A DNA stretch of 64,000 nucleotides, from positions 5,890,001 to 5,954,000 of the forward strand of contig NZ_LT629777.1 of the NCBI RefSeq assembly GCF_900105475.1, written 5' to 3'. The notes beneath the pieces are model-generated. The model worked only from the letters and a program-made list of their open reading frames with translations, did no database searches and was not told the DNA's origin. Source of the stretch: Pseudomonas asplenii (lineage in GTDB: Bacteria > Pseudomonadota > Gammaproteobacteria > Pseudomonadales > Pseudomonadaceae). Shown in pieces: positions 44,948 through 60,386 of the stretch (its first letter is position 1; each line of letters starts with the position of its first letter). The translations under genes were made by a program, and so were the position numbers.

Positions 44948-46273
44948 ATGGCACTGACACGCGAACAGCAAATTGCAGCCCTTGAAAAAGACTGGGCTGA
45001 GAACCCGCGCTGGAAAGGCGTGACTCGCACCTACACCGCCGCTGACGTGGTTCGTCTGCGTGGCTCGGTCCAGCCTGAGCACACCCTGGCCCGCCTGGGT
45101 GCCGAGAAGCTCTGGAAGCTGGTCACCCAAGGTGCCAAGCCGTCCTTCCGTCCGGATAAAGATTTCGTCAACTGCATGGGCGCTCTGACGGGCGGTCAGG
45201 CCGTGCAACAGGTCAAGGCCGGTATCCAGGCGATCTACCTGTCGGGCTGGCAAGTGGCTGCGGACAACAACTCCGCAGAGTCCATGTACCCCGACCAGTC
45301 GCTGTACCCGGTCGACTCCGTGCCGACCGTGGTCAAGCGCATCAACAACTCGTTCCGTCGTGCCGACCAGATCCAGTGGAAAGCCGGCAAGAACCCGGGC
45401 GATGACGGCTACATCGACTATTTCGCACCCATCGTGGCCGATGCCGAAGCCGGTTTTGGCGGCGTCTTGAACGCCTACGAACTGATGAAGAACATGATCG
45501 AAGCGGGCGCTGCCGGCGTGCACTTCGAAGACCAGCTGGCCTCGGTGAAAAAATGCGGCCACATGGGCGGCAAGGTACTGGTTCCCACCCAGGAAGCCGT
45601 CCAGAAGCTGGTCGCTGCCCGCCTGGCCGCCGACGTCGCCGGTGTACCGACCATCATCCTGGCCCGTACCGACGCCAACGCTGCCGACCTGTTGACCTCT
45701 GACTGCGACCCGTACGACCAGCCGTTCGTCACCGGTACCCGTACCCCGGAAGGCTTCTACAAGGTTCGCGCCGGCCTCGACCAGGCTATCGCCCGTGGCC
45801 TGGCCTACGCGCCATATGCCGACCTGATCTGGTGCGAAACCGCCAAGCCGGACCTGGACGAAGCGCGCCGCTTTGCCGAAGCGATCAAGAAGGAATACCC
45901 GGACCAACTGCTGTCCTACAACTGCTCGCCTTCCTTCAACTGGAAGAAAAACCTGGACGACGCGACTATCGCCAAGTTCCAGCGCGAGCTGTCGGCGATG
46001 GGCTACAAGCACCAGTTCATCACCCTGGCCGGCATTCACAACATGTGGCACAGCATGTTCAACCTGGCGCACGACTACGCCCGCAACGACATGACTGCCT
46101 ACGTGAAGCTGCAGGAGCAGGAGTTCGCCGACGCCGCCAAGGGCTACACCTTCGTTGCGCACCAGCAGGAAGTGGGCACCGGCTACTTCGACGACATGAC
46201 CACCGTGATCCAGGGCGGCGCCTCCTCGGTGACCGCACTGACCGGTTCGACCGAAGAAGAGCAGTTCCACTGA
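44948..46273 (+). CDS. aceA: Isocitrate lyase
   Basis: A 441-residue glyoxylate-shunt enzyme splitting isocitrate into succinate and glyoxylate. The catalytic signature is Lys201-Lys-Cys203-Gly-His205. Met-Ala-Leu-Thr at 44948 gives the family's usual N-terminus; an ATG two codons upstream (44942) is also in frame and closer to GAGG. It competes with Icd and Idh, both encoded in this window, for isocitrate. It is monocistronic with a long leader and a strong terminator. Confidence 0.95.
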   Translation: MALTREQQIAALEKDWAENPRWKGVTRTYTAADVVRLRGSVQPEHTLARLGAEKLWKLVTQGAKPSFRPDKDFVNCMGALTGGQAVQQVKAGIQAIYLSGWQVAADNNSAESMYPDQSLYPVDSVPTVVKRINNSFRRADQIQWKAGKNPGDDGYIDYFAPIVADAEAGFGGVLNAYELMKNMIEAGAAGVHFEDQLASVKKCGHMGGKVLVPTQEAVQKLVAARLAADVAGVPTIILARTDANAADLLTSDCDPYDQPFVTGTRTPEGFYKVRAGLDQAIARGLAYAPYADLIWCETAKPDLDEARRFAEAIKKEYPDQLLSYNCSPSFNWKKNLDDATIAKFQRELSAMGYKHQFITLAGIHNMWHSMFNLAHDYARNDMTAYVKLQEQEFADAAKGYTFVAHQQEVGTGYFDDMTTVIQGGASSVTALTGSTEEEQFH

Positions 46274-46335
46274 GTCACCCGAGCAAGCGGCCATTCCAGA
46301 CCGTGTAAGACCTAACTGGAATGCCTGACACACTG

Positions 46336-46365
46336 ATGCCCCGACTGGTTCGGGGCATTTTTTTG
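46336..46365 (+). terminator. aceA terminator
   Basis: ATGCCCCGA (46336-46344) pairs with TCGGGGCAT (46350-46358), followed by seven T. Confidence 0.9.
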
Positions 46366-46392
46366 CCTGGATGGCGGTGCAGGACTGGCGAG

Positions 46393-46493
46393 CCCCTTCG
46401 CGGGCAAGCCCGGCTCCTACAGGGACGGGGTCGCCTGCGGGATTGATGCACGACACAAATCCTGCAGGAGCAGGGCTTGCCCGCGAAGGGGCC
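46393..46493. repeat. REP doublet (REPIN) between aceA and nuoA
   Basis: The left unit CCCCTTCGCGGGCAAGCC begins at 46393 and ends CTCCTAC at 46420; the inverted right unit runs 46464-46493, ending GCCCGCGAAGGGGCC. Same family as the doublet at 30.4 kb. Confidence 0.85.
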
Positions 46494-46499
46494 GGAATG

Positions 46500-46921
46500 A
46501 CCGACACAACGCCCAAACATTGACCCAGCGCAGCGTCCGCTCACGACAAATCCGTTAAAACGTCTCCCCTTCCTGCAACTTTCAACTAACCTCCCTGTAT
46601 CGCAACTAGAACAGCCACCCTGACGAGAGCTGTTACAGCCAAAGACAAACAATATTGATTATCATTTAGAAAAAGCTTTATTCGTTACAGCCCGGATAAA
46701 ACATAATTAACAGAAACCCGGCTAATGCCCGCAGTACATGGCCTGCGGGCCCTCCAGAGGTCCTTATGTCCTTATTCCATTAAATAATTTCGCTATAGAA
46801 AATTTACTTGCCTGGTGTTTACCCATAAAATCACCAGATTGATGGCTCTGCGACATATCGTCACTGCCTTGTTACTTTTTTCAAGCTCAGAGAACCTTGC
46901 TCTCTGTTAAGGATTACCCGC
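46500..46921. promoter_or_regulatory. nuo operon upstream region
   Basis: This AT-rich 420-bp stretch has no gene. It contains TTGATTATCATTT (about 46655-46667), which partly resembles both Fur and ANR/FNR sites, a hairpin GCCCGCAG (46727-46734) / CTGCGGGC (46743-46750) without a T-run, and several AT-rich hexamers that could be -10 elements (e.g. TATAGA near 46794). The true promoter cannot be fixed by eye. Confidence 0.4.
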
Positions 46922-47335
46922 ATGACCGAAGCGACCGGACTCATGGCCCACAACTGGGGCTTTGCCATTTTCCTGCTCGGCGTCGTCGGCCTGTGTGCCT
47001 TCATGCTCGGTCTTTCCAGCCTTCTTGGGTCAAAAGCCTGGGGACGCAGCAAGAACGAACCGTTCGAATCCGGCATGCTGCCCACCGGCAGCGCCCGTCT
47101 GCGGCTCTCCGCCAAATTCTATCTGGTCGCGATGCTGTTCGTGATCTTCGATATCGAAGCCCTCTTTCTCTTTGCCTGGTCTGTGTCCGTCCGCGAAAGC
47201 GGCTGGACCGGATTCGTCGAAGCTCTCGTTTTCATAGCAATTCTGTTGGCAGGTCTTGTCTACCTTTACCGAGTGGGAGCGCTTGATTGGGCTCCGCAAG
47301 CTCGTCAGAAGAGGCAAGCGAAGCTGAAACAATGA
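46922..47335 (+). CDS. nuoA: NADH-quinone oxidoreductase subunit A
   Basis: A 137-residue membrane subunit of complex I with three transmembrane helices. The conserved loop Pro-Phe-Glu-Ser-Gly-Met near residue 49, and [13 protein letters not shown] with its acidic residues, are typical. It is the first gene of the 13-gene nuo operon and follows a long AT-rich control region; nuoB follows after 10 bp. Confidence 0.95.
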   Translation: MTEATGLMAHNWGFAIFLLGVVGLCAFMLGLSSLLGSKAWGRSKNEPFESGMLPTGSARLRLSAKFYLVAMLFVIFDIEALFLFAWSVSVRESGWTGFVEALVFIAILLAGLVYLYRVGALDWAPQARQKRQAKLKQ

Positions 47336-47345
47336 GGCTTTGGCA

Positions 47346-48020
47346 ATGCAATACAATCTCACCAGAATCGACCCGGACGCTCCTAACGAGCAATATCCGA
47401 TTGGCCAACGGGAAACCGTTGCCGATCCGTTAGAGGATCAAGTCCACAAGAACATTTTCATGGGCAAGCTGGAAGACGTGCTGAGTGGCGCGGTCAACTG
47501 GGGGCGCAAGAACTCCCTGTGGCCGTACAACTTTGGTCTGTCCTGCTGCTACGTGGAGATGACCACCGCCTTCACCGCACCTCACGACATCGCACGCTTC
47601 GGCGCTGAAGTTATCCGGGCGTCACCGCGCCAGGCCGACTTCATGGTTATTGCCGGCACCTGCTTCGTCAAGATGGCGCCGATCATCCAGCGCCTGTACG
47701 AGCAGATGCTCGAACCGAAGTGGGTGATTTCCATGGGTTCGTGCGCCAACTCCGGTGGCATGTACGACATCTACTCCGTCGTTCAGGGGGTGGACAAGTT
47801 CCTGCCCGTGGACGTCTACGTGCCAGGCTGCCCGCCCCGCCCCGAGGCTTTCCTGCAGGGCTTGATGCTCTTGCAAGAGTCGATTGGCCAGGAGCGTCGC
47901 CCACTTTCCTGGGTCGTCGGTGATCAAGGCATTTACCGTGCCGAGATGCCGTCGCAAAAGGAACAGCGCCGCGAACAGCGTATCCAGGTCACCAACCTGC
48001 GCAGCCCCGACGAAGTCTGA
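47346..48020 (+). CDS. nuoB: NADH-quinone oxidoreductase subunit B
   Basis: A 224-residue peripheral-arm subunit carrying cluster N2, the last electron donor to ubiquinone. The tandem cysteines of Leu-Ser-Cys-Cys, Gly-Thr-Cys and Gly-Cys-Pro-Pro-Arg-Pro are the ligands. A TTG two codons upstream is in frame, but the ATG at 47346 is used. It forms the quinone site with NuoCD. Confidence 0.96.
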   Translation: MQYNLTRIDPDAPNEQYPIGQRETVADPLEDQVHKNIFMGKLEDVLSGAVNWGRKNSLWPYNFGLSCCYVEMTTAFTAPHDIARFGAEVIRASPRQADFMVIAGTCFVKMAPIIQRLYEQMLEPKWVISMGSCANSGGMYDIYSVVQGVDKFLPVDVYVPGCPPRPEAFLQGLMLLQESIGQERRPLSWVVGDQGIYRAEMPSQKEQRREQRIQVTNLRSPDEV

Positions 48021-48087
48021 TCCAGTTCTGCTTCTTCCAAAGAAACGTGTACCTGGCTTCATTCTTTACGTTGACCGAAAGCGATAA

Positions 48088-49875
<1,788 letters not shown>

Positions 49876-49877
49876 GC

Positions 49878-50375
49878 ATGAACAGCACGCTCATCCAGAC
49901 AGACCGTTTCGTTCTCAGCGAAACCGAGCGCTCGGCCATCGAGCACGAGTTGCACCACTACGAGGACCCGCGCGCGGCGTCCATCGAAGCCCTGAAGATC
50001 GTTCAGAAGGAACGTGGCTGGGTGCCTGATGGCGCGCTCTACGCCATCGGCGAGATCCTCGGCATACCGGCCAGCGACGTCGAAGGCGTGGCCACCTTCT
50101 ACAGCCAGATCTTCCGCCAGCCGGTCGGTCGCCACATCATTCGCGTCTGCGACAGCATGGTCTGCTACATCGGTGGCCACGAGTCGATGGTCAGCGAAAT
50201 CCAGAGCAAGCTGGGCATCGGCCTGGGTCAGACCACCGCCGACGGCCGCTTCACCCTGCTGCCAGTGTGCTGCCTGGGCAACTGCGACAAGGCCCCGGCC
50301 CTGATGATCGACGACGACACCTTCGGCGATGTGACCGCCGCCGGCGTCGACAAACTGCTGGAGGGCTACGTATGA
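49878..50375 (+). CDS. nuoE: NADH-quinone oxidoreductase subunit E
   Basis: A 165-residue thioredoxin-like [2Fe-2S] subunit (cluster N1a) of the NADH-dehydrogenase module. Ligands are in Cys-Asp-Ser-Met-Val-Cys and Cys-Cys-Leu-Gly-Asn-Cys. It starts 2 bp after the nuoCD stop and overlaps nuoF by 4 bp. Confidence 0.96.
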   Translation: MNSTLIQTDRFVLSETERSAIEHELHHYEDPRAASIEALKIVQKERGWVPDGALYAIGEILGIPASDVEGVATFYSQIFRQPVGRHIIRVCDSMVCYIGGHESMVSEIQSKLGIGLGQTTADGRFTLLPVCCLGNCDKAPALMIDDDTFGDVTAAGVDKLLEGYV

Positions 50376-51727
50376 CCCTGACTTCCTTCGGCCCTGCCAA
50401 CCGCATCGCGCGCACGGCAGAAACCCACCCGCTGACCTGGCGTCTACGTGACGACGCCGAGCCCGTGTGGCTCGACGAGTACCAGGCGAAGAACGGCTAT
50501 GCCGCCGCCCGCAAGGCCTTCGCCGACATGGCTGCCGACGATATCGTCCAGACCGTGAAGGATTCCGGCCTCAAGGGTCGTGGCGGTGCGGGCTTCCCCA
50601 CCGGGGTCAAGTGGGGCCTGATGCCCAAAGACGAATCCATGAACATCCGCTACCTGCTGTGCAACGCGGATGAAATGGAGCCCAACACCTGGAAAGACCG
50701 CATGCTGATGGAGCAACTGCCCCATCAACTGATCGAAGGCATGCTGATCAGCGCCCGTGCGCTGAAAACCTACCGGGGCTACATCTTCCTGCGCGGTGAG
50801 TACGTGACTGCCGCCAAGCACCTCAACCGTGCCGTGGAAGAAGCCAAGGCCGCCGGCCTGTTGGGCAAGAACATCCTCGGCAGCGGCTTCGACTTCGAGC
50901 TGTTCGTCCACACCGGTGCCGGGCGCTACATCTGCGGCGAAGAAACCGCGCTGATCAACTCCCTCGAAGGCCGCCGCGCCAACCCGCGCTCCAAGCCGCC
51001 CTTCCCTGCCGCCGTTGGCGTGTGGGGCAAGCCGACTTGCGTGAACAACGTCGAGACGCTGTGCAACGTGCCGGCGATCATCGGCAACGGTGTCGACTGG
51101 TACAAGTCCCTCGCCCGCGAAGGCAGTGAAGACCACGGCACCAAGCTGATGGGCTTCTCCGGCAAGGTGAAGAACCCTGGCCTGTGGGAACTGCCGTTCG
51201 GCGTGACCGCACGCGAACTGTTCGAAGACTACGCCGGTGGCATGCGCGACGGCTTCAAGCTCAAGTGCTGGCAGCCTGGCGGCGCCGGTACCGGTTTCCT
51301 GCTGCCCGAGCACCTGGATGCGCAGATGTACGCCGGCGGCATCGCCAAGGTCGGCACCCGGATGGGTACCGGCCTGGCCATGGCGGTCGACGACAGCATC
51401 AACATGGTTTCGCTGCTGCGCAACATGGAAGAGTTCTTCGCCCGTGAGTCGTGCGGTTTCTGCACCCCTTGCCGCGACGGGTTGCCGTGGAGCGTCAAGC
51501 TGCTGCGCGCCCTCGAGAAAGGCGAAGGCCAGGCCGGCGATATCGAGACCCTGCTGGGTCTGGTCGGTTTCCTAGGCCCGGGCAAGACCTTCTGTGCTCA
51601 CGCACCGGGCGCCGTGGAGCCATTGGGCAGCGCAATCAAATATTTCCGTCCGGAGTTCGAGGCCGGCATCGCCCCCGCAGGTGCTGCCGTCCCGCCTTTG
51701 GCACGGCCGATCGTAGTCGGCGCATAA
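50372..51727 (+). CDS. nuoF: NADH-quinone oxidoreductase subunit F
   Basis: A 451-residue flavoprotein binding NADH, FMN and the [4Fe-4S] cluster N3. The nucleotide site [10 protein letters not shown] is near residue 66; the cluster ligands are Glu-Ser-Cys-Gly-Phe-Cys-Thr-Pro-Cys and a later Cys-Ala-His. The start at 50372 overlaps the nuoE stop (ATGA). It is the electron entry point of complex I. Confidence 0.97.
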   Translation: MTLTSFGPANRIARTAETHPLTWRLRDDAEPVWLDEYQAKNGYAAARKAFADMAADDIVQTVKDSGLKGRGGAGFPTGVKWGLMPKDESMNIRYLLCNADEMEPNTWKDRMLMEQLPHQLIEGMLISARALKTYRGYIFLRGEYVTAAKHLNRAVEEAKAAGLLGKNILGSGFDFELFVHTGAGRYICGEETALINSLEGRRANPRSKPPFPAAVGVWGKPTCVNNVETLCNVPAIIGNGVDWYKSLAREGSEDHGTKLMGFSGKVKNPGLWELPFGVTARELFEDYAGGMRDGFKLKCWQPGGAGTGFLLPEHLDAQMYAGGIAKVGTRMGTGLAMAVDDSINMVSLLRNMEEFFARESCGFCTPCRDGLPWSVKLLRALEKGEGQAGDIETLLGLVGFLGPGKTFCAHAPGAVEPLGSAIKYFRPEFEAGIAPAGAAVPPLARPIVVGA

Positions 51728-51854
51728 CACGTATCGAAGGGGGGCGGTCCGTGCCGCCCTCTTCCTCGTCTGCAGCCGCACGTTGATGCGCCAGGCGAGA
51801 ACAGGATTCCATTAGCCACGCCCGCAGACGCGGGCCAACGAAGAACTTTGAACC

Positions 51855-54569
51855 ATGGCCACTATCCACGTAGACGGCAAGGCGCTCGAAGTCAACGGTG
51901 CAGACAACCTGTTACAGGCATGTCTGTCGCTAGGCCTCGACATTCCTTATTTCTGCTGGCACCCCGCTCTTGGCAGCGTCGGTGCCTGTCGCCAGTGCGC
52001 GGTCAAGCAGTACAACGACGAGAACGACACCCGCGGTCGTATCGTCATGTCCTGCATGACGCCCGCCACCGACAACACCTGGATCTCCATCGACGATGAC
52101 GAATCCAAGGCGTTCCGCGCCAGCGTCGTCGAATGGCTGATGACCAACCACCCACACGACTGCCCGGTCTGTGAGGAAGGCGGTCACTGCCACCTGCAAG
52201 ACATGACGGTGATGACCGGCCACAACGAGCGCCGTTATCGTTTCACCAAGCGTACCCACCAGAACCAGGACCTCGGCCCGTTCATTTCCCACGAGATGAA
52301 CCGCTGCATCGCCTGCTATCGCTGTGTGCGTTTCTACAAGGACTACGCCGGCGGTACCGACCTGGGCGTATTCGGTGCCCACGACAACGTGTACTTCGGT
52401 CGCGTTGAAGACGGCGTGCTCGAAAGCGAGTTCTCCGGCAACCTCACCGAGGTCTGCCCGACCGGCGTGTTCACCGACAAGACCCACTCCGAGCGCTACA
52501 ACCGCAAATGGGACATGCAGTTCGCCCCGAGCATCTGCCATGGCTGCTCCAGCGGTTGCAACATCAGCCCAGGTGAACGCTACGGCGAACTGCGTCGTAT
52601 CGAAAACCGTTTCAACGGTTCGGTGAACCAGTACTTCCTGTGCGACCGTGGCCGTTTCGGCTACGGCTACGTCAACCGCGCCGACCGTCCACGCCAGCCG
52701 CTGCTGGCCGACGGCACCAAGCTGAGCCTGGACAGCGCCCTGGACAAGGCCGCCGACCTGCTGCGCGGTCGCAACATCGTCGGTATCGGTTCGCCCCGCG
52801 CCAGCCTGGAAAGCAACTACGCGTTGCAGGAACTGGTCGGTGCCGAGCACTTCTACTCCGGGATCGAAGCCACCGAGCTGGAGCGTATCCGCCTGGTACT
52901 GCAAGTTCTCAAGGACAGCCCGCTGCCCGTGCCGAACCTGCGCGACATCGAAGACCACGACGCCGTGTTCGTCCTCGGTGAAGACCTGACCCAGACCGCC
53001 GCCCGCCTGGCCCTGGCCCTGCGCCAGTCGGTCAAGGGCAAGGCCGAGGAAATGGCCGACGCAATGCGCGTACAGCCATGGCTCAACGCCGCAGTGAAAA
53101 ACATCGGCCAGAACGCACTGAACCCGCTGTTCATCGCCAGTCTCGCCGAAACCAAGCTCGACGACGTTGCCGAAGAATGCGTGCACGCCGCTCCGGATGA
53201 CCTGGCCCGTATCGGTTTCGCCGTGGCCCACGCCCTGGACGCCAGCGCGCCAGCGGTCGAAGGCCTGGACAGCGAAGCCCGCGAACTGGCCCAGCGCATC
53301 GCCGATGCCCTGCTCGCGGCCAAGCGTCCACTGATCATCGCCGGCACCTCGCTGGGTTCCAAGGCGCTGATCGAGGCCGCGGCGAACATCGCCAAGGCCC
53401 TCAAGCTGCGCGAGAAGGACGGTTCCATCAGCCTGGTCGTGCCTGAGGCCAACAGCCTCGGCCTGGCCATGTTCGGTGGCGAGTCCGTCGATGCCGCGCT
53501 GGACGCGGTGATCGCTGGCCGTGCCGACGCCATCGTCGTACTGGAAAACGATCTGTTCACCCGTACCGATGCCGCCAAGGTCGACGCCGCCCTCAAGGCT
53601 GCCAAGGTGGTGATCGTTGCCGACCACCAGAAGACCGCCACCACCGACCGCGCCCACCTGGTGCTGCCGGCGGCGAGCTTCGCCGAAGGCGACGGTACCC
53701 TGGTCAGCCAGGAAGGCCGCGCCCAGCGCTTCTTCCAGGTCTTCGACCCGCAATACATGGACGCCAGCATCCTGGTTCACGAAGGCTGGCGCTGGCTGCA
53801 TGCCCTGCGCGCGACCCTGCTGAACAAGCCGGTCGACTGGACCCAACTGGACCACGTCACCGCAGCCTGCGCCGCCAGCGCGTCGCAACTGGCCGGCATC
53901 GTCGACGCCGCGCCATCGGCCGCGTTCCGCATCAAGGGCATGAAACTGGCGCGCGAACCGCTGCGCTACTCCGGTCGTACCGCCATGCGCGCCAACATCA
54001 GCGTGCACGAGCCACGGACCCCGCAGGACCAGGACACCGCGTTCGCCTTCTCCATGGAAGGTTATTCGGGCTCCGCCGAACCGCGCCAGCAGGTGCCGTT
54101 CGCCTGGTCGCCGGGCTGGAACTCGCCACAGGCCTGGAACAAGTTCCAGGACGAAGTCGGCGGGCATATCCGTGCCGGTGACCCGGGCGTGCGCCTGATC
54201 GAAAGCCGTGGCGACAATCTGGGCTGGTTCGCCAGCGTACCGGCGGCGTTCTCGCCATCGCGTGGCACCTGGCAGGCGGTACCGTTCTATCATCTGTTCG
54301 GCAGCGAGGAAAACTCGTCGAAAGCCGCCCCGGTGCAGGAACGTATCCCGGCCGCCTATGTGGCGCTGGCCAAGTCCGAAGCGGACCGCCTGGGTGTCAA
54401 CGACGGTGCCCTGCTGAGCCTCAATGTGGCCGGCACCACCCTGCGTCTGCCGCTGCGGGTCAATGAACAACTGGGCGCTGGCCTGGTGGCCCTGCCGGCT
54501 GGCCTGGCCGGTATCCCGCCGGCGATTTTCGGCAAATCCGTTGACGGTCTGCAGGAGGCGGCTCAATGA
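51855..54569 (+). CDS. nuoG: NADH-quinone oxidoreductase subunit G
   Basis: A 904-residue iron-sulfur subunit. The N-terminal ferredoxin-like part has Cys-x10-Cys-x2-Cys (N1b) and further ligand sets for N4 and N5. The extra N7 cluster set Cys-His-Gly-Cys-Ser-Ser-Gly-Cys is present near residue 227 with a fourth Cys further on, as in E. coli. The molybdopterin-oxidoreductase-like C-terminal domain follows. The stop overlaps the nuoH start by 4 bp. The 127-bp gap before it is the largest in the operon. Confidence 0.96.
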   Translation: MATIHVDGKALEVNGADNLLQACLSLGLDIPYFCWHPALGSVGACRQCAVKQYNDENDTRGRIVMSCMTPATDNTWISIDDDESKAFRASVVEWLMTNHPHDCPVCEEGGHCHLQDMTVMTGHNERRYRFTKRTHQNQDLGPFISHEMNRCIACYRCVRFYKDYAGGTDLGVFGAHDNVYFGRVEDGVLESEFSGNLTEVCPTGVFTDKTHSERYNRKWDMQFAPSICHGCSSGCNISPGERYGELRRIENRFNGSVNQYFLCDRGRFGYGYVNRADRPRQPLLADGTKLSLDSALDKAADLLRGRNIVGIGSPRASLESNYALQELVGAEHFYSGIEATELERIRLVLQVLKDSPLPVPNLRDIEDHDAVFVLGEDLTQTAARLALALRQSVKGKAEEMADAMRVQPWLNAAVKNIGQNALNPLFIASLAETKLDDVAEECVHAAPDDLARIGFAVAHALDASAPAVEGLDSEARELAQRIADALLAAKRPLIIAGTSLGSKALIEAAANIAKALKLREKDGSISLVVPEANSLGLAMFGGESVDAALDAVIAGRADAIVVLENDLFTRTDAAKVDAALKAAKVVIVADHQKTATTDRAHLVLPAASFAEGDGTLVSQEGRAQRFFQVFDPQYMDASILVHEGWRWLHALRATLLNKPVDWTQLDHVTAACAASASQLAGIVDAAPSAAFRIKGMKLAREPLRYSGRTAMRANISVHEPRTPQDQDTAFAFSMEGYSGSAEPRQQVPFAWSPGWNSPQAWNKFQDEVGGHIRAGDPGVRLIESRGDNLGWFASVPAAFSPSRGTWQAVPFYHLFGSEENSSKAAPVQERIPAAYVALAKSEADRLGVNDGALLSLNVAGTTLRLPLRVNEQLGAGLVALPAGLAGIPPAIFGKSVDGLQEAAQ

Positions 54570-55573
54570 CCTGGTTCACACCTGAAGTGATTGACGTGAT
54601 CCTCACGGTCATCAAGGCCATCGTGATCCTGCTGGCCGTGGTGGTCTGCGGCGCACTGCTGAGCTTCGTCGAACGTCGTCTGCTGGGCTGGTGGCAGGAC
54701 CGCTACGGTCCGAACCGCGTCGGCCCGTTCGGCATGTTCCAGATCGCTGCGGACATGCTGAAGATGTTCTTCAAGGAAGACTGGACGCCTCCGTTTGCCG
54801 ACAAGGTGATCTTCACCCTGGCACCGGTCGTGGCCATGAGCGCCCTGCTGATCGCCTTCGCGATCATCCCGATCACCCCGACCTGGGGTGTCGCGGACCT
54901 GAACATCGGCCTGCTGTTCTTCTTCGCCATGGCTGGTCTGTCGGTGTACGCGGTGCTGTTCGCCGGCTGGTCGAGCAGCAACAAGTACGCTCTGCTCGGC
55001 AGCCTGCGGGCATCGGCTCAGACCGTGTCGTACGAAGTGTTCATGGGCCTGTCGCTGATGGGCATCGTGATCCAGGTCGGCTCGTTCAACATGCGCGACA
55101 TCGTCGACTATCAGGCTCAACACCTGTGGTTCATCATCCCGCAGATCTTCGGTTTCCTGACCTTCTTCATCGCTGGCGTGGCCGTGACTCACCGTCACCC
55201 CTTCGACCAGCCGGAAGCGGAACAAGAGCTGGCCGACGGTTACCACATTGAATATGCGGGCATGAAATGGGGCATGTTCTTCGTTGGCGAATACATCGGC
55301 ATCATCCTGATCTCGGCACTGCTGGTCACCCTGTTCTTCGGCGGCTGGCATGGTCCGTTCGGCATCCTGCCGCAACTGTCGTTCGTCTGGTTCGCTCTGA
55401 AGACCGCGTTCTTCATCATGCTGTTCATCCTGTTGCGCGCTTCTATTCCGCGCCCACGGTATGACCAGGTGATGGACTTCAGCTGGAAGTTCTGCCTGCC
55501 ACTGACCCTGATCAATATGCTGGTGACCGCTGCGGTCGTGTTGTTGAACACGCCTGCCGGCGCGGTTCAGTGA
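54566..55573 (+). CDS. nuoH: NADH-quinone oxidoreductase subunit H
   Basis: A 335-residue membrane subunit with about eight helices that joins the peripheral and membrane arms and forms the quinone tunnel. Conserved blocks are [19 protein letters not shown] near residue 37 and a Phe-Asp-x-Pro-Glu-Ala-Glu-Gln-Glu-Leu acidic loop near residue 213. It overlaps nuoG by 4 bp. Confidence 0.96.
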   Translation: MTWFTPEVIDVILTVIKAIVILLAVVVCGALLSFVERRLLGWWQDRYGPNRVGPFGMFQIAADMLKMFFKEDWTPPFADKVIFTLAPVVAMSALLIAFAIIPITPTWGVADLNIGLLFFFAMAGLSVYAVLFAGWSSSNKYALLGSLRASAQTVSYEVFMGLSLMGIVIQVGSFNMRDIVDYQAQHLWFIIPQIFGFLTFFIAGVAVTHRHPFDQPEAEQELADGYHIEYAGMKWGMFFVGEYIGIILISALLVTLFFGGWHGPFGILPQLSFVWFALKTAFFIMLFILLRASIPRPRYDQVMDFSWKFCLPLTLINMLVTAAVVLLNTPAGAVQ

Positions 55574-55584
55574 GGATTTGACCC

Positions 55585-56133
55585 ATGTTCAAATATATTG
55601 GCGACATCGTTAAGGGTACCGGTACCCAGTTGCGAAGCCTGGTGATGGTTTTCGGCCATGGCTTTCGCAAGCGTGACACCCTGCAATATCCGGAGGAGCA
55701 GGTCTACCTGCCGCCGCGCTACCGCGGCCGTATCGTCCTGACCCGCGATCCCGATGGCGAAGAGCGCTGCGTGGCGTGCAACCTGTGTGCCGTGGCCTGC
55801 CCGGTCGGGTGCATCTCGCTGCAGAAGGCCGAAACCGACGACGGTCGTTGGTACCCGGAGTTCTTCCGCATCAACTTCTCGCGCTGCATTTTCTGCGGTC
55901 TCTGCGAGGAAGCCTGCCCGACCACCGCGATCCAGCTGACACCGGATTTCGAAATGGCCGAGTTCAAACGTCAGGACCTGGTGTACGAGAAAGAAGATCT
56001 GCTGATCTCCGGCCCCGGCAAGAACCCTGACTACAACTTCTATCGTGTTGCCGGTATGGCCGTCGCCGGGAAGCCGAAAGGCGCTGCCCAGAACGAAGCC
56101 GAGCCGATCAACGTGAAGAGCTTGCTGCCTTAA
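55585..56133 (+). CDS. nuoI: NADH-quinone oxidoreductase subunit I
   Basis: A 182-residue ferredoxin-type subunit with two [4Fe-4S] clusters, N6a and N6b. Both Cys-x2-Cys-x2-Cys-x3-Cys-Pro motifs are intact (Cys-Val-Ala-Cys-Asn-Leu-Cys and Cys-Ile-Phe-Cys-Gly-Leu-Cys). It relays electrons from NuoG to NuoB. It lies 11 bp after nuoH. Confidence 0.96.
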   Translation: MFKYIGDIVKGTGTQLRSLVMVFGHGFRKRDTLQYPEEQVYLPPRYRGRIVLTRDPDGEERCVACNLCAVACPVGCISLQKAETDDGRWYPEFFRINFSRCIFCGLCEEACPTTAIQLTPDFEMAEFKRQDLVYEKEDLLISGPGKNPDYNFYRVAGMAVAGKPKGAAQNEAEPINVKSLLP

Positions 56134-56142
56134 GGAAGAACG

Positions 56143-56643
56143 ATGGAATTCGCTTTCTATTTCGCATCGGGTATCGCGGTTGTGTCCACGCTTCGCGTGA
56201 TCACCAACACCAACCCCGTGCACGCCCTGCTCTACCTGATCATTTCGCTGATCGCCGTGGCGATGACCTTCTTCAGCCTCGGCGCACCGTTCGCCGGGGC
56301 CCTGGAAGTGATCGCCTACGCTGGTGCCATCATGGTGCTGTTCGTCTTCGTGGTGATGATGCTCAACCTGGGACCGGCTTCGGTGCGCCAGGAGCGCGAC
56401 TGGCTCAAGCCCGGCATCTGGATCGGGCCGGTGATTCTCGCCGCCCTGCTGCTGGCCGAACTGCTCTACGTGCTGTTCAGCCACAGCAGCGGTGTGGGCA
56501 TCGGTCAAACCACCGTGGGTGCCAAGGCCGTGGGCATCAGCCTGTTCGGTCCGTACCTGCTGGTTGTCGAACTGGCCTCGATGCTGCTGCTCGCTGCAGC
56601 CATCACGGCTTTCCACCTGGGCCGCAACGAGGCGAAGGAGTAA
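56143..56643 (+). CDS. nuoJ: NADH-quinone oxidoreductase subunit J
   Basis: A 166-residue membrane subunit with five predicted helices. The conserved [17 protein letters not shown] segment near residue 58 contains the pi-bulge helix involved in coupling. It is slightly shorter than E. coli NuoJ (184). nuoK begins 4 bp later. Confidence 0.95.
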   Translation: MEFAFYFASGIAVVSTLRVITNTNPVHALLYLIISLIAVAMTFFSLGAPFAGALEVIAYAGAIMVLFVFVVMMLNLGPASVRQERDWLKPGIWIGPVILAALLLAELLYVLFSHSSGVGIGQTTVGAKAVGISLFGPYLLVVELASMLLLAAAITAFHLGRNEAKE

Positions 56644-56647
56644 TACG

Positions 56648-56952
56648 ATGCCTGCTATCCCTCTTGAGCATGGTCTGGCCGTCGCCGGCATCCTGTTCTG
56701 CCTCGGCCTGGTCGGCCTGATGGTCCGCCGCAACATTCTCTTCGTGCTGATGAGCCTGGAAGTGATGATGAACGCCGCCGCTCTGGCGTTCGTCGTCGCG
56801 GGCGCTCGCTGGGCGCAGCCGGATGGACAGATCATGTTCATCCTGGTGATCAGCCTCGCAGCCGCCGAGGCCAGTATCGGCCTGGCGATCCTGCTGCAAC
56901 TGTATCGCCGCTTCCACACGCTCGATATCGACGCTGCCAGTGAGATGCGCGG

Positions 56953-56956
<4 letters not shown>
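56648..56956 (+). CDS. nuoK: NADH-quinone oxidoreductase subunit K
   Basis: A 102-residue three-helix membrane subunit related to MrpC. The membrane glutamates of Leu-Met-Ser-Leu-Glu-Val-Met-Met-Asn near residue 36 and Ala-Ala-Ala-Glu-Ala-Ser near residue 72 are proton-path residues. The frame is open upstream through nuoJ, but ATG 56648 gives the family length. The stop overlaps nuoL by 4 bp. Confidence 0.95.
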
Positions 56957-58806
<1,850 letters not shown>

Positions 58807-58846
58807 CTATGAACCTTGCGACATTGCGAAAGGAATTGAGCCCGTC

Positions 58847-60379
58847 ATGATTCTGCCTTGGCTAATCCTGATCCCCTTCATCGGCGGCCTGCTGTGCTGG
58901 CTGGGTGAGCGTACCAGCGCCACCCTCCCCCGCTGGATTGCGCTGCTGACCATGACCCTCGAACTCGCCCTCGGCCTCTGGCTGTGGGCGCACGGGGACT
59001 ACCACCTGGCACCGGCGCCTGGCGCCGATCCGACCTGGGCCATCGAGTTCAAGCACGTCTGGATCCAGCGCTTCGGCATCAACGTGCACCTGGCCCTCGA
59101 CGGCCTGTCGCTGCTGATGATCCTGCTGACCGGCCTGCTGGGTATCCTCTCGGTACTCTGCTCGTGGAAAGAGATCCAGCGCCACGTGGGCTTCTTCCAC
59201 CTGAACCTGATGTGGATCCTGGGCGGTGTCGTCGGCGTGTTCCTCGCCCTCGACCTGTTCATGTTCTTCTTCTTCTGGGAAATGATGCTGGTGCCGATGT
59301 ATTTCCTCATCGCGCTCTGGGGTCACAGCTCCTCCGATGGCAAGAAGACCCGGATCTACGCGGCGACCAAGTTCTTCATCTTCACCCAGGCTTCCGGCCT
59401 GATCATGCTGGTGGCGATCCTCGGCCTGGTACTGGTGAACTTCAACAACACCGGCGTGATCACCTTCAACTACGCCGACCTGCTGAAGACCAAGATGTCG
59501 CACGGCGTCGAGTACCTGCTGATGCTCGGCTTCTTCATCGCCTTCGCGGTGAAGCTGCCGGTGGTGCCGTTCCACTCCTGGCTGCCGGATGCCCACGCCC
59601 AGGCGCCTACCGCCGGTTCCGTCGACCTCGCCGGTATCCTGCTGAAGACCGCTGCCTACGGCCTGCTGCGTTTCGCCCTGCCACTGTTCCCGAATGCCTC
59701 GGCCGAGTTCGCGCCGATCGCCATGACCCTGGGTCTGATCGGGATTTTCTACGGTGCCTTCCTGGCCTTCGCACAGACCGACATCAAGCGCCTGATCGCC
59801 TTCTCCAGCGTTTCGCACATGGGCTTCGTGCTGATCGGTATCTACTCCGGCAGCCAGCAGGCCCTGCAAGGCGCGGTGATCCAGATGCTGGCCCACGGCG
59901 TCTCGGCAGCAGCCCTGTTTATCCTCAGCGGCCAGTTGTACGAGCGCACCCACACCCGCGACATGCGTGAAATGGGTGGCCTGTGGTCGAAGATCGCCTA
60001 CCTGCCGGCCATCAGCCTGTTCTTTGCCGCCGCCTCCCTAGGGCTGCCGGGGACCGGCAACTTCGTCGGCGAGTTCCTGATCCTGATCGGCACCTTCGTC
60101 AGCGCACCGTGGATTACCGCCATTGCCACTTCCGGCCTGGTGTTCGGCTCGGTCTACTCGCTGATCATGATCCACCGTGCCTACTTCGGCCCGGCCAAGT
60201 CCGATGAAGTGCTGCACGGCATGGACGGTCGCGAACTGACCATGGTGCTCGGCCTTGCGGCACTGCTGATCTACCTCGGCGTGTACCCGCAACCATTCCT
60301 CGACACCTCTGCCGCCACCATGCATGGCGTGCAGCAGTGGCTCGGCACCGCCTTCACTCAACTCGCTTCGGCCCGGTAA
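58847..60379 (+). CDS. nuoM: NADH-quinone oxidoreductase subunit M
   Basis: A 510-residue antiporter-like membrane subunit, about 14 helices. [10 protein letters not shown] near residue 143 carries the key Glu, and [15 protein letters not shown] the conserved discontinuous helix. The length matches E. coli NuoM (509). nuoN follows after 7 bp. Confidence 0.96.
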   Translation: MILPWLILIPFIGGLLCWLGERTSATLPRWIALLTMTLELALGLWLWAHGDYHLAPAPGADPTWAIEFKHVWIQRFGINVHLALDGLSLLMILLTGLLGILSVLCSWKEIQRHVGFFHLNLMWILGGVVGVFLALDLFMFFFFWEMMLVPMYFLIALWGHSSSDGKKTRIYAATKFFIFTQASGLIMLVAILGLVLVNFNNTGVITFNYADLLKTKMSHGVEYLLMLGFFIAFAVKLPVVPFHSWLPDAHAQAPTAGSVDLAGILLKTAAYGLLRFALPLFPNASAEFAPIAMTLGLIGIFYGAFLAFAQTDIKRLIAFSSVSHMGFVLIGIYSGSQQALQGAVIQMLAHGVSAAALFILSGQLYERTHTRDMREMGGLWSKIAYLPAISLFFAAASLGLPGTGNFVGEFLILIGTFVSAPWITAIATSGLVFGSVYSLIMIHRAYFGPAKSDEVLHGMDGRELTMVLGLAALLIYLGVYPQPFLDTSAATMHGVQQWLGTAFTQLASAR

Positions 60380-60386
60380 GAGCGCT

